Source: Candidatus Formimonas warabiya (lineage in GTDB: Bacteria; Bacillota; Dehalobacteriia; Dehalobacteriales; Dehalobacteriaceae). From it: a DNA stretch of 64,000 bases. The notes under the pieces are model-generated. The model saw only the letters and a program-made list of their open reading frames with translations. It ran no database searches and was not told where the DNA came from. Where the stretch lies: assembly GCF_002777255.1 (NCBI RefSeq), contig NZ_CP017634.1:1996903-2060902 (forward strand), written 5' to 3'. Every line of letters begins with the position of its first letter. The first letter of the stretch is position 1. Below are positions 7,166 through 15,109 of the stretch, piece after piece. A program made the position numbers and the translations under genes.

Positions 7166-8482
7166 TTAGTCCCGGCAAAAAGCATAAGAAATTCCCCCAT
7201 AAGGCATGGAATATACGACCTTTGCTTCAGGCATCAGCTCTATTGCTCTTTTAAGCAAATCATGAATATCTGAGAACAATTCAAATACACCCAATTTAGT
7301 CCCCGTTTCCGCCGGTATCGCCGGGGCATAAACCAAAACCTGATGTCTTTTTGCCATTTCCGTTAAAAATTGCAGCATATATTTTTCATCCAAATTCATT
7401 TCCTGGGAAAATTGCTCCCGGATATCCACCATCCGCTCCGTACCGCATTCCTTGGCAAAAGTACGCATGAAAGCTGCCGGCAAAAAATACTCCGGAATTT
7501 TCATGTCGCCAATCCCGTTGCTGCACCGCATCAAAGCAATTAATAAGCCATCCTCTTTAAGTGCTCCCGAAGCGTTTGCTAAACACTTTGTGGCCTGTCT
7601 TAAATCAATATCCATGGGGTGAGACCCGGTGATCATCACATCGGCCTTTTCAGGAACCAAACTCCCATATATTTTCTCGGCCAGCCGGCATCCTTCCCGG
7701 TGTGCTTTGACAGGTTCTCCGCAAAACACGCCCACAGGCTCTCCTTTGACATTAAGTACGGTATTAATCAGCAAAATCTCCCCGGGAACCTTTGCTGCCC
7801 CTTCTTCGATCATTAAGCGCGTGGGACACTCTTCACCCATTTTCCCCACTCCGCTGAATCTTTTGGAAGCAGGCCCCATTAAATGGGTAGCGCCGATCGT
7901 TTTTATCCCGGCACATCCCGGAATAATATTTTTTAAACCTCCGCCAAATCCAGCCAATAAATGAGGTTCGATTGTCCCAATAGAGATGATCAGATCAGCC
8001 TCACAAACATGCCGATTCACGATGATTTCTGCTCCGCCGCTTGTTTTCCCTAAATTGGCCAACATTTGGTCCTGATAGCAATTATGGTTTATCACGGGAA
8101 ATTGGCCCCATTCCTTTGTTCCCAAACGTGCGCAAATTTCCTTCTCACCCATGGAAGAATGGGTCCCCAAGGAAACCACCACGGTGATTTTAGCAATTTC
8201 AGCGCCTGCTGAAAGCAGCCTTTTCATCACCTCGGGAAAAATCAAGTGTACAGGGGTAGGCCGGGACACATCATCGACAATAACGGCAATTTTGCATCCG
8301 GGCAAACTCCTTGCAGATAAAGGAACCTGATCGATCGGGTTCTCCAATGATTGGTCCAGCATTTGCTTCATGTCTGTCAGTGGTCTGAAATCATCGGGTA
8401 AGATTTCCCTTTGGAAATTCCATGATTTCGGCAGGGCAATATTCATAAAATCCTGCTTTCCCCACGGCAACATCACATCCAT
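7166..8482 (-). CDS. Lactate racemase family (LarA-like) nickel-dependent racemase/epimerase
   Basis: A protein of 438 residues of the LarA (DUF2088) family, which uses a nickel-pincer cofactor to racemise or epimerise 2-hydroxy acids. The catalytic residues known from Lactiplantibacillus plantarum LarA are all present at the same numbers: H108 (G-T-H-S-S), H174 (E-P-H), K184 (G-G-L-K) and H200 (A-T-H). GAGGAG lies upstream of the ATG. LarA relatives act on lactate, longer 2-hydroxy acids or sugar acids. Its place before glcDF suggests that it converts one isomer of a hydroxy acid into the one GlcD oxidises. The cofactor genes larB, larC and larE are not in the window. Confidence 0.85.
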   Translation of the reverse strand: MDVMLPWGKQDFMNIALPKSWNFQREILPDDFRPLTDMKQMLDQSLENPIDQVPLSARSLPGCKIAVIVDDVSRPTPVHLIFPEVMKRLLSAGAEIAKITVVVSLGTHSSMGEKEICARLGTKEWGQFPVINHNCYQDQMLANLGKTSGGAEIIVNRHVCEADLIISIGTIEPHLLAGFGGGLKNIIPGCAGIKTIGATHLMGPASKRFSGVGKMGEECPTRLMIEEGAAKVPGEILLINTVLNVKGEPVGVFCGEPVKAHREGCRLAEKIYGSLVPEKADVMITGSHPMDIDLRQATKCLANASGALKEDGLLIALMRCSNGIGDMKIPEYFLPAAFMRTFAKECGTERMVDIREQFSQEMNLDEKYMLQFLTEMAKRHQVLVYAPAIPAETGTKLGVFELFSDIHDLLKRAIELMPEAKVVYSMPYGGISYAFCRD

Positions 8483-8500
8483 AAAGTTTTTCTCCTCTGC

Positions 8501-8563
8501 CTCAAAAAATATTGCATGCTATCTGGATTCAACCTGCATGCAGTTAAGGACAAATTTTTTGAG
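8501..8563. other. Nested inverted repeats between HisB-like and LarA-like genes
   Basis: An outer pair CTCAAAAAAT (8501-8510) and ATTTTTTGAG (8554-8563) encloses an inner pair TGCATGC (8513-8519) and GCATGCA (8536-8542). All arms match perfectly. The structure lies just before the LarA ribosome binding site. It could be an RNA hairpin that limits or protects transcript inside the operon, or an operator. It is not a normal terminator on the coding strand. Confidence 0.55.
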
Positions 8564-8568
8564 AAGAA

Positions 8569-9204
8569 TTATTCCATCTCGATTTCGTAACTGATACTTC
8601 CTGCAACACCGGATGTTCTTCCTTTTCTGATTTCGTTTAATGCTAATGCCCGGTTTAAGGCAACCCCAAAAGACCGGTAGATTGCTTCCCAAATATGATG
8701 TCCATTATGGCCTTTGACCAGCTCCACATGGAATGTACAATTTGCCCCCTGGGTAAAACCTTCCAGAAATGTTTCCAGATCATCGACAGACATTTCTTCT
8801 GTTACTGCAGGTATTTCTATATGGTTGTAGTCAATCGCAAAAAACGTCCGGTGTTCAAAACTTAGAGCAGAAATGGCCCTGGCTTCGTCAATCATTGCCA
8901 TGCCGTCTCCAAAGCCCATAACTCCGTTTGAGGCATTATCTCTGAAATATTCCGCCACAACTTTGCCGAAAGTGATCCCCACATCTTCACAGACTAAATG
9001 GGTCAAATTAAATTCATCAAGCTGCACTTCAACTTCGATATTCATATCTGACCTCCAGGCAATATGTTCGATCAGGTGATTTAAAAATGGCAATGGTGTG
9101 GCAATTCTCTTCCGGTAGTCTTCTTTAAATTCATTAAAATCTAATGTTACCCTGACCAAAGATTCACTTGTTTTTCTTCTTACCGTATAAATTGTATTTT
9201 TCAT
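8569..9204 (-). CDS. HisB-like dehydratase paralogue 1
   Basis: A protein of 211 residues with the imidazoleglycerol-phosphate dehydratase fold. Family landmarks are N-H-L-I-E-H (42-47), T-H-L-V-C-E-D (68-74), D-E-A (106-108) and G-H-H-I-W-E (168-173). The usual first metal motif H-H-x-x-E-D is changed to H-L-V-C-E-D, so one histidine ligand is lost, while the second H-H-x-x-E is kept. It lies two bases after a HisD paralogue and near a second HisB paralogue, with no other histidine-pathway gene nearby. I infer a catabolic dehydratase, possibly working as a hetero-oligomer with paralogue 2. Confidence 0.75.
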   Translation of the reverse strand: MKNTIYTVRRKTSESLVRVTLDFNEFKEDYRKRIATPLPFLNHLIEHIAWRSDMNIEVEVQLDEFNLTHLVCEDVGITFGKVVAEYFRDNASNGVMGFGDGMAMIDEARAISALSFEHRTFFAIDYNHIEIPAVTEEMSVDDLETFLEGFTQGANCTFHVELVKGHNGHHIWEAIYRSFGVALNRALALNEIRKGRTSGVAGSISYEIEME

Positions 9205-9206
9205 AC

Positions 9207-10502
9207 TTATGACCTCTCCTTCACAGCCAAGGCATGGGTATCGAATCCTTCAACAACGGCAATTTTATACGCATAGTCGCGCACCCTCTCAAAGCCTTCT
9301 TTGCTTGCATAGCCTACTGAGGAACGTTTAACAAAGTCCATCACCGAAACACTGGAATATGTTTTGGCAAATTGGCCTGTAGGCAGGATGGCATTTGGCC
9401 CCAAAAGGAAATTACATAAGGTGATCGGCGTGTATTCTCCCAGTAAGATTTCTCCGGCATTTTTAATTTGCGGAAGCACACCGAAGGGATCCTGGGTCAT
9501 CACTTCCATATGCTCCGGTGCATAGAGATTGACGAAATCAATAGATTTCTGCACAGAATCGGTCAGAATGACGCCGCCGTAAGTGTTGTAATTCGTATTA
9601 ACAAAATCTCTTCTCTTTTCGGAGAGCTTCGCCAGCTGCCTGTGCACAAAAGGCAGGACCTTTTTAACCAATTCTTCGCTGTGCGTAACCAACAAAGCCG
9701 CTGAATCCGGGCCATGTTCGGCTTCAATCATCCAATCCAGCGCTACCTTTTCAGGATCGGCAAATTCGTCGGCCAAAATGATCGATTCACTGGGACCGGC
9801 TGGCAGTCCGGCGTCAATATAGTTGCTCAGAACACGTTTGGCAGCGGTAGCATATGAATTGCCCGGACCTATCACCTTATGGCACTTGGGAATAGTTTCC
9901 GTACCGAAGGCCACGGCAGCGATGGCTTGAATACCACCCACCTTATATACTTCATCGATGCCGATTATTTTACAGCACGCTAATAAGGAATCATCAATGC
10001 TGCCCTCTTCATTAGGAGGTGTCACTACCACGATACGAGGAACTTTGGCCACTTTTGCCGGAATACCTAACATTAATAATACCGAGGGAAAACTGCCTTT
10101 ACCGCGCGGTACATATAAGCAAACGTCGACGATTGGGGTAGTCTTCTCTCCCGCCATCAATCCCTTGTCAACATTAGTAAACCACATCTCTTCAGGCATT
10201 TGGGCAGCGTGAAAATGGGTGAGATTTTTCGCGGCATACGCAAGAGCTTCCCTGGTTTCGGCATCCAGGCGCTGATATCCCTCTTCGATCTCTTCCGGTT
10301 TAACTTTCATGCTGCCGGCAGTCAGTTTTACCTGATCGAATTTTTCCGTATATGCCAAAACCGCGGCGTCGCCTTCTGTTTTGATCCTGTCCGACACTTC
10401 CTGGGCCAGTTTCATATGTGCGCTGATATCAAATTCCGCCCTTTTTAAAACAAATTCCTGTTTTTCTTTTGATAGTTCTTTCCATTTATAAATGTTCATC
10501 AT
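9207..10502 (-). CDS. HisD-like dehydrogenase paralogue 1
   Basis: A protein of 431 residues of the histidinol dehydrogenase family. The catalytic pair is kept in Y-A-P-E-H-M-E. The zinc site is changed: the usual Q-A-E-H-D reads E-A-E-H-G, and the segment that normally holds the zinc aspartate (G-D-Y-x-x-G-x-N-H) reads C-N-F-L-L-G-P-N-A; the C-terminal histidine (F-D-T-H-A) is present. Paralogues such as sulfopropanediol dehydrogenase HpsN show that the fold oxidises other alcohols. The neighbours are two HisB paralogues and a ribose-type transporter, so it is probably an NAD-dependent alcohol dehydrogenase on a sugar-like substrate. Confidence 0.78.
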   Translation of the reverse strand: MMNIYKWKELSKEKQEFVLKRAEFDISAHMKLAQEVSDRIKTEGDAAVLAYTEKFDQVKLTAGSMKVKPEEIEEGYQRLDAETREALAYAAKNLTHFHAAQMPEEMWFTNVDKGLMAGEKTTPIVDVCLYVPRGKGSFPSVLLMLGIPAKVAKVPRIVVVTPPNEEGSIDDSLLACCKIIGIDEVYKVGGIQAIAAVAFGTETIPKCHKVIGPGNSYATAAKRVLSNYIDAGLPAGPSESIILADEFADPEKVALDWMIEAEHGPDSAALLVTHSEELVKKVLPFVHRQLAKLSEKRRDFVNTNYNTYGGVILTDSVQKSIDFVNLYAPEHMEVMTQDPFGVLPQIKNAGEILLGEYTPITLCNFLLGPNAILPTGQFAKTYSSVSVMDFVKRSSVGYASKEGFERVRDYAYKIAVVEGFDTHALAVKERS

Positions 10503-10509
10503 ATCCTCC

Positions 10510-11181
10510 TTAAATCAAAGATGCATCTCCCATACCTTCCTCTGCGTAAAACGGATTATTCTTTGCTATTCTCCATGGATTGGTGGCATATGCTGCTCTT
10601 AGCGCATTACCCAACGCCATGAAAGCCGATTCCCATACATGGTGGGGGTCTCTGCCTTGCAATAGATCGATATGGATGGTCGCAGGGAATCCCTGGGCAA
10701 AACCTTCAAAAAATGCTACAAAATCAGCTGTTAAGATATCTTCACATATTTCATTACGGGAACCGGGGCAATCCTGTCCGTAAGTAATAAAACAATTTCT
10801 GCGGCCTTCCATATTCACCATTGCCCTTACCAATGCTTCGTCAAGGCCAAAGACCGAGAACCCGTCAATATTGATCCCCTCATCCTGCATTTTACGATAG
10901 AATAATTTCTTTAGACCTGCGCCAAAAGTAATTCCTAAATCTTCGGCGATGGTATGGGTTGACCGGTATTTGCCCACATCAACTTTACAACCTATGGACA
11001 TATTCATGGCCCAGCCCAGATTCCACATGAAATGGTCAAGGATATTGATCGTCGTTTCGGGTTTGAGATTATGATCGAAAACAGTAGAGATCTCAACCAT
11101 AATATCAACTTCTTGCTGATACTTTTGGATCTTGACATAGTTTTCACTCTCTTTATGGAGTGTAAAGAGTTTCGTCATCAT
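10510..11181 (-). CDS. HisB-like dehydratase paralogue 2
   Basis: A protein of about 223 residues of the HisB fold. From the second ATG as residue 1, landmarks are L-D-H-F-M-W (47-52), T-H-T-I-A-E-D (74-80), L-D-E-A-L (112-116), M-E-G-R-R (123-127) and P-H-H-V-W-E-S (178-184). As in paralogue 1, the second histidine of the first H-H-x-x-E-D motif is missing, here replaced by threonine. The start is one of two adjacent ATG codons (11181 or 11178) behind GGAGG; a TTG further upstream lies within the ribosome binding site. The two paralogues are quite diverged, which fits a division of labour. Confidence 0.75.
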   Translation of the reverse strand: MMTKLFTLHKESENYVKIQKYQQEVDIMVEISTVFDHNLKPETTINILDHFMWNLGWAMNMSIGCKVDVGKYRSTHTIAEDLGITFGAGLKKLFYRKMQDEGINIDGFSVFGLDEALVRAMVNMEGRRNCFITYGQDCPGSRNEICEDILTADFVAFFEGFAQGFPATIHIDLLQGRDPHHVWESAFMALGNALRAAYATNPWRIAKNNPFYAEEGMGDASLI

Positions 11182-11212
11182 TCTATCCTCCAATTATTAA
11201 TGAAGTATCATT

Positions 11213-11248
11213 GGGGCACATTGATCCGTGCTCAATTGATTGTGCCCC
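11213..11248. other. Intra-operon hairpin after the binding-protein gene
   Basis: Perfect 8-bp arms GGGGCACA (11213-11220) and TGTGCCCC (11241-11248) enclose a 20-base loop that can pair further. It lies just after the solute-binding protein gene. Such hairpins often protect the 3' end of binding-protein mRNA and raise its level over the rest of the operon. There is no T run, so it is not a strong terminator. Confidence 0.6.
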
Positions 11249-11272
11249 ATATGCCGTATTGTTCCTCAGGTT

Positions 11273-12385
11273 TTACCATTTTTTAAGCATATTTTCCCAC
11301 AACCGTTCATCATCGGCAGAAACTTCGGTAGGAATCAGCTTACCCTGGACAGCCAGGTATAAGCCATCCGCATTGGGACTTTGGGTTTTGATATCTTCAA
11401 CTACGGCAGGCGACCAGATGGCGCCTTCTTTGGTAATGGTATCGCCAATCTTCGGCAGAGGTATGCCCTGATTCATATCGTCTATGTATTTTACGGCCAG
11501 ATTCGCGCAGTCATAGCCGGGGAATTCAACCGTGGCCAAAACCTTACCTTCTTTGATATACTCCAGCCATTCCGGACCGATGTGGATGCCGCATACCCCA
11601 TAATCTTTGGGGTCAAGATTTGCCGTCTCGATCGCCCTGACAGCGCCGGCGCCCATGATATCCGGGGTTTGAACATAGACTCCGACTACTTTATCACCGT
11701 AACGGGTCAACAGTTCCGCAGTCCTCTCATAGGAATCCTCATTGTTCCATTTGCCTTCTCCCGGAGCGATGGTAAGCTGAGGATATTGAGCCATCACTTC
11801 CTGGAATCCTTTATCGATCAACCCGGTGATCATATCCTGCAGGGCACCGGTGATGTATATGACTACACCTTCGGGGACCTCACCGTTGTTTCTGGCCTTG
11901 ATACCCTCAATAAATACATTGGCTGCTCTCTTGGTTTCATTGATGTTGTCGAAGTTAACAAACATATCCACATGGCCCCCTTCAGGACAACTGTCCAAGG
12001 CCATGACAGGAATTCCGGCCCCATTCAGTTTTTTAATGCCGGGAACTACTCCTTTCAGGTCGATGGCGCCCGCCATAATATATCCGCTAACTCCCTTGCT
12101 GATGAAATTGTCGATATGTTCAAGGATCTGCAAATTATCGCCGCGTCCGTCCTGAACGTCAAGGGTATACCCCAGTTCATCGCATTTTGCCTGTGCGCCC
12201 TTAATCATCGCTATCACATAAGGGGTATTAATATCTCTGACTACCATACCAATGATCTTCTTTTCCGCGTCTGTAGAGGGTGCAGGTTCATCGTTAGCGG
12301 CCGGTTCCTGTGATGAGCAAGCTGTCAGCATCATAATCAAACAAAACATCATTACACTAATTAGCAATACTGAAAACTTTTTCAT
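11273..12385 (-). CDS. Sugar-type ABC transporter substrate-binding lipoprotein
   Basis: A protein of 370 residues. A lipoprotein signal peptide ends in L-M-M-L-T-A-C (cysteine at residue 23), followed by a low-complexity linker and a periplasmic-binding-protein type 1 domain of the RbsB family (I-G-M-V-V-R-D-I-N-T-P-Y). It would deliver the substrate to the adjacent RbsC- and RbsA-like proteins. The binding pocket cannot be assigned to a particular sugar; ribose, polyols and autoinducer-2 all use this family. GGGAGGGGA precedes the ATG. Confidence 0.88.
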   Translation of the reverse strand: MKKFSVLLISVMMFCLIMMLTACSSQEPAANDEPAPSTDAEKKIIGMVVRDINTPYVIAMIKGAQAKCDELGYTLDVQDGRGDNLQILEHIDNFISKGVSGYIMAGAIDLKGVVPGIKKLNGAGIPVMALDSCPEGGHVDMFVNFDNINETKRAANVFIEGIKARNNGEVPEGVVIYITGALQDMITGLIDKGFQEVMAQYPQLTIAPGEGKWNNEDSYERTAELLTRYGDKVVGVYVQTPDIMGAGAVRAIETANLDPKDYGVCGIHIGPEWLEYIKEGKVLATVEFPGYDCANLAVKYIDDMNQGIPLPKIGDTITKEGAIWSPAVVEDIKTQSPNADGLYLAVQGKLIPTEVSADDERLWENMLKKW

Positions 12386-12489
12386 AAAATCCCCTCCCTT
12401 ATCTTTTCATAATTCTTTTTTACTAACGTGGGATAAAGTCTCTAACCTCCTTTCGTATCTGTACTGCCTTGAGCATATTTTCTAATGTA

Positions 12490-13518
12490 TCAAGTTGCAT
12501 TCATCGACGTAGAATGATCAATATCATGCAGAACAGCTCTTTTTTGTTCTTGCTGCATAATATTGTTTCTCATTTTTGTTTTATATCTGTCCAACAGAAT
12601 TGCCACAAATATCAAACCGCCTTTTACGGCATAAACCAAGTTGATCGCTACACCCAGCATGGTCAGTGAATTGGAGATCATTTGCAGTAAAAGAGCCCCG
12701 CCCAGCATACCGATGGCAGTACCTTTCCCGCCTGACAAACTGGCCCCGCCCAGAATCGCACCGGCAAATGACATCATCACCATATTCTGGCCCATGGAAT
12801 TAGCGATGGAACCGGCGCGGCCGGTGGCCAAAAGACCTGCCATAGCAGCTAATAATCCGCTCAAAACAAACGCGATCATCAGCATTCTGCCGGTATTGAT
12901 TCCTGCGATATAACTGGCTTTGGGATTGCCGCCGGTAGCCATAAAGCAACGTCCGAAAGTTGTATATTTCAAGACATACTCGAAGACGGCGAAAATGATC
13001 AGTACGATAGGGATGGCAGCCTGCACGCCCAAAACATAACCGGAACCGGCAAAGATATATACCGGGTCTATACTGAACAAGGAAAAAGGCAACAGGAACA
13101 ATACGATACCCCTGAGCATAATATTGCTGGACAAAGTCTGCAGGAATGGGTTAACCCCAACCTTCGCGACAAGCACCCCATTAAAGAGACCTACGCCGGC
13201 GCCTGCCAGTAAAGTTACCAAAATACATAAATAAGGATTCATCCCGTTGGGCAGCCATTGAGTTGCCAGCAGCAAAGCGATGCCGGGAGCAAATGCCATG
13301 GTGGATTCGATGGAAAGGTCCATCTGACCGATAATCAAAATCAGACCTTGCGCGAGGACCAATAAGGCGAGTATAGTGGAGTGATATAAGATGTTGACTA
13401 CGTTGGTTGGCGTGGCAAAGTTCGGCGTAAAAATTGCGTTGATAGCAAAATAGAGTAAAACAAGTACCCAAATCAGATTATCCAATAAAAACAATTGCAG
13501 TTTCATTCTTTTATTCAT
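12490..13518 (-). CDS. Ribose-type ABC transporter permease
   Basis: A protein of 342 residues with about eight to ten hydrophobic segments and the BPD_transp_2 signature of RbsC/AraH permeases (I-G-Q-M-D-L-S-I-E-S near residue 63, G-R-x-x-M-A-T-G-G-N-P-K-A-S near 190). The gap of about 100 bases to the binding-protein gene has no recognisable element. Only one permease gene is present, so the channel would be a homodimer. Confidence 0.88.
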   Translation of the reverse strand: MNKRMKLQLFLLDNLIWVLVLLYFAINAIFTPNFATPTNVVNILYHSTILALLVLAQGLILIIGQMDLSIESTMAFAPGIALLLATQWLPNGMNPYLCILVTLLAGAGVGLFNGVLVAKVGVNPFLQTLSSNIMLRGIVLFLLPFSLFSIDPVYIFAGSGYVLGVQAAIPIVLIIFAVFEYVLKYTTFGRCFMATGGNPKASYIAGINTGRMLMIAFVLSGLLAAMAGLLATGRAGSIANSMGQNMVMMSFAGAILGGASLSGGKGTAIGMLGGALLLQMISNSLTMLGVAINLVYAVKGGLIFVAILLDRYKTKMRNNIMQQEQKRAVLHDIDHSTSMNAT

Positions 13519-13554
13519 CTTGACCTTCCCCCATCAGTTAAATTGCTTTTGATA

Positions 13555-15039
13555 TTAACCCTGAATCGCCATAAAAAGCTCTTTTTCGTCTACTTGGCCG
13601 CGATGATATTCTTTTACGATTTGCCCTTTATACAGAACCAAAATACGGTCGCAAATCAAAAGCAGATCTTCCAAACCGGGAGCTGTGATGATTACTCCAG
13701 CATCTTTATCAAGTTTCTCTTTGATAATATGCAAAATACTGTCTTTAGCCGATATATCCACGCCCCGCGTAGGTTCGTCAAGCAAAAATATTTTCGGCTC
13801 GGCAGCAGCGATTCTGCTCACGACAACTTTTTGTTTATTGCCCCCGCTCAATTGATTGACCTCTTGCTCGATCGTAGCTGTCTTTACCTCGAATTTCTTA
13901 ACCAAATCATAAGCAAATGCACGTTCGTCTTTATTGCTGACGTGAAAGACCTTGGCAAACTTCTTTAACGAATTCAAGACCAGATTTTCCTTCACACTTA
14001 AAATGCTGATCAGGCCCTCCGACTCCCTATCCTCAGGCAGGTAGGCGATTCCGGCTTTGGCTGACTGTGAAGGCCTGCGAAAACGGGTCTTCAGACCTTT
14101 TATTTCTATTTCGCCTATGTCCGGCGGTTCGATCCCGGCAATGCCTTTAAGTATTTCGGTTCTTCCGCTCCCGCGCAGACCTGCCAAACCCAATATTTCC
14201 CCCTGATAAAGATCAAAAGAAACATCTTTGTAAGCACCATAACGGGTGAAGTTTTCAACTTTCAGAAGAACGTCATGATCGCTATGTTCTTTTTCACGAT
14301 AGGACCGGAATTTGAAACCTTCACCCACAATCATCCCGGCAAGCTTTTCCATATCCAAGTCGGCACAATCTTTTGTTTCCATCGTCCTCCCGTCACGCAG
14401 CACTGTCACACGGTCGCATACATCGAGAAGTTCATCCGTACGATGTGAAATGAATAAGATGGTACCGCCTTTTTGTTTTTTATCTTCTATGATCCTGTAA
14501 AGTATCTTTTGATCTTGATGAGAAAGAGAAGCAGAGGCTTCGTCCAGAATAATAATTTTAGAATTCTCCACATAACAAGCTTTCAGTACTAAAAGCAATT
14601 GCTGTTCTGAAACAGTTAGATCACGTGCTTTTTTCCGAACATCAATGCTAATTTCCGCCGCCTTGATCATCTTTTCAGTCTGTTGGTTCATCTCTTTCCA
14701 GTCAACACGGCCATGCTTTTTGATATAATCAGGCATAAAAAGGTTTTCCGCAACCGTAGCTTCAAGTACCATCTGCGGTTCCTGAGGCACAATGGAAATT
14801 TTCTCCCGCCGGGAACTGATCCGAGACAATGTGGTAAATTTTTTCCCTTCCAGAAAAATTTCACCTTCAGTCGGTGTCACCATACCGGCAATAATGCCCA
14901 CCAAAGTAGATTTTCCTGCCCCGTTTTTCCCAATCAGCCCGTGAACTTCTCCTTTTTTGATCTCGATATTAACTTTTCTTAAAGCAATGGTGCCGGGATA
15001 TATTTTTGAAATATTCTTCAAGGTGAGAATAGTATCCAT
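13555..15039 (-). CDS. Ribose-type ABC transporter ATPase with two nucleotide-binding domains
   Basis: A protein of 494 residues with two tandem ABC domains, as in RbsA. The first has Walker A G-K-N-G-A-G-K-S-T at residues 38-46. The second has a degenerate P-loop (G-L-R-G-S-G-R-T-E) and a normal signature (L-S-G-G-N-K-Q-K). Asymmetric sites of this kind are usual for the family. It energises uptake through the adjacent permease and is the first of the three transporter genes transcribed. Confidence 0.9.
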   Translation of the reverse strand: MDTILTLKNISKIYPGTIALRKVNIEIKKGEVHGLIGKNGAGKSTLVGIIAGMVTPTEGEIFLEGKKFTTLSRISSRREKISIVPQEPQMVLEATVAENLFMPDYIKKHGRVDWKEMNQQTEKMIKAAEISIDVRKKARDLTVSEQQLLLVLKACYVENSKIIILDEASASLSHQDQKILYRIIEDKKQKGGTILFISHRTDELLDVCDRVTVLRDGRTMETKDCADLDMEKLAGMIVGEGFKFRSYREKEHSDHDVLLKVENFTRYGAYKDVSFDLYQGEILGLAGLRGSGRTEILKGIAGIEPPDIGEIEIKGLKTRFRRPSQSAKAGIAYLPEDRESEGLISILSVKENLVLNSLKKFAKVFHVSNKDERAFAYDLVKKFEVKTATIEQEVNQLSGGNKQKVVVSRIAAAEPKIFLLDEPTRGVDISAKDSILHIIKEKLDKDAGVIITAPGLEDLLLICDRILVLYKGQIVKEYHRGQVDEKELFMAIQG

Positions 15040-15109
15040 AGGCTTCCCTTCCTTTGAAGCAAATTCTCAATATATGGGGGACATTCCAGTCCAGGGAAAC
15101 ATTCTTGTA

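Noticed and set aside
8569-11181. Ordinary histidine biosynthesis operon
   Set aside because: No hisG, hisA, hisF, hisH, hisI or hisC is present, HisB and HisD occur twice with altered metal motifs, and a sugar transporter lies in the middle.
11381-12313. Plus-strand frame of about 310 codons opposite the sugar-binding protein gene
   Set aside because: It mirrors a well-conserved lipoprotein gene and its translation matches no protein family I know.
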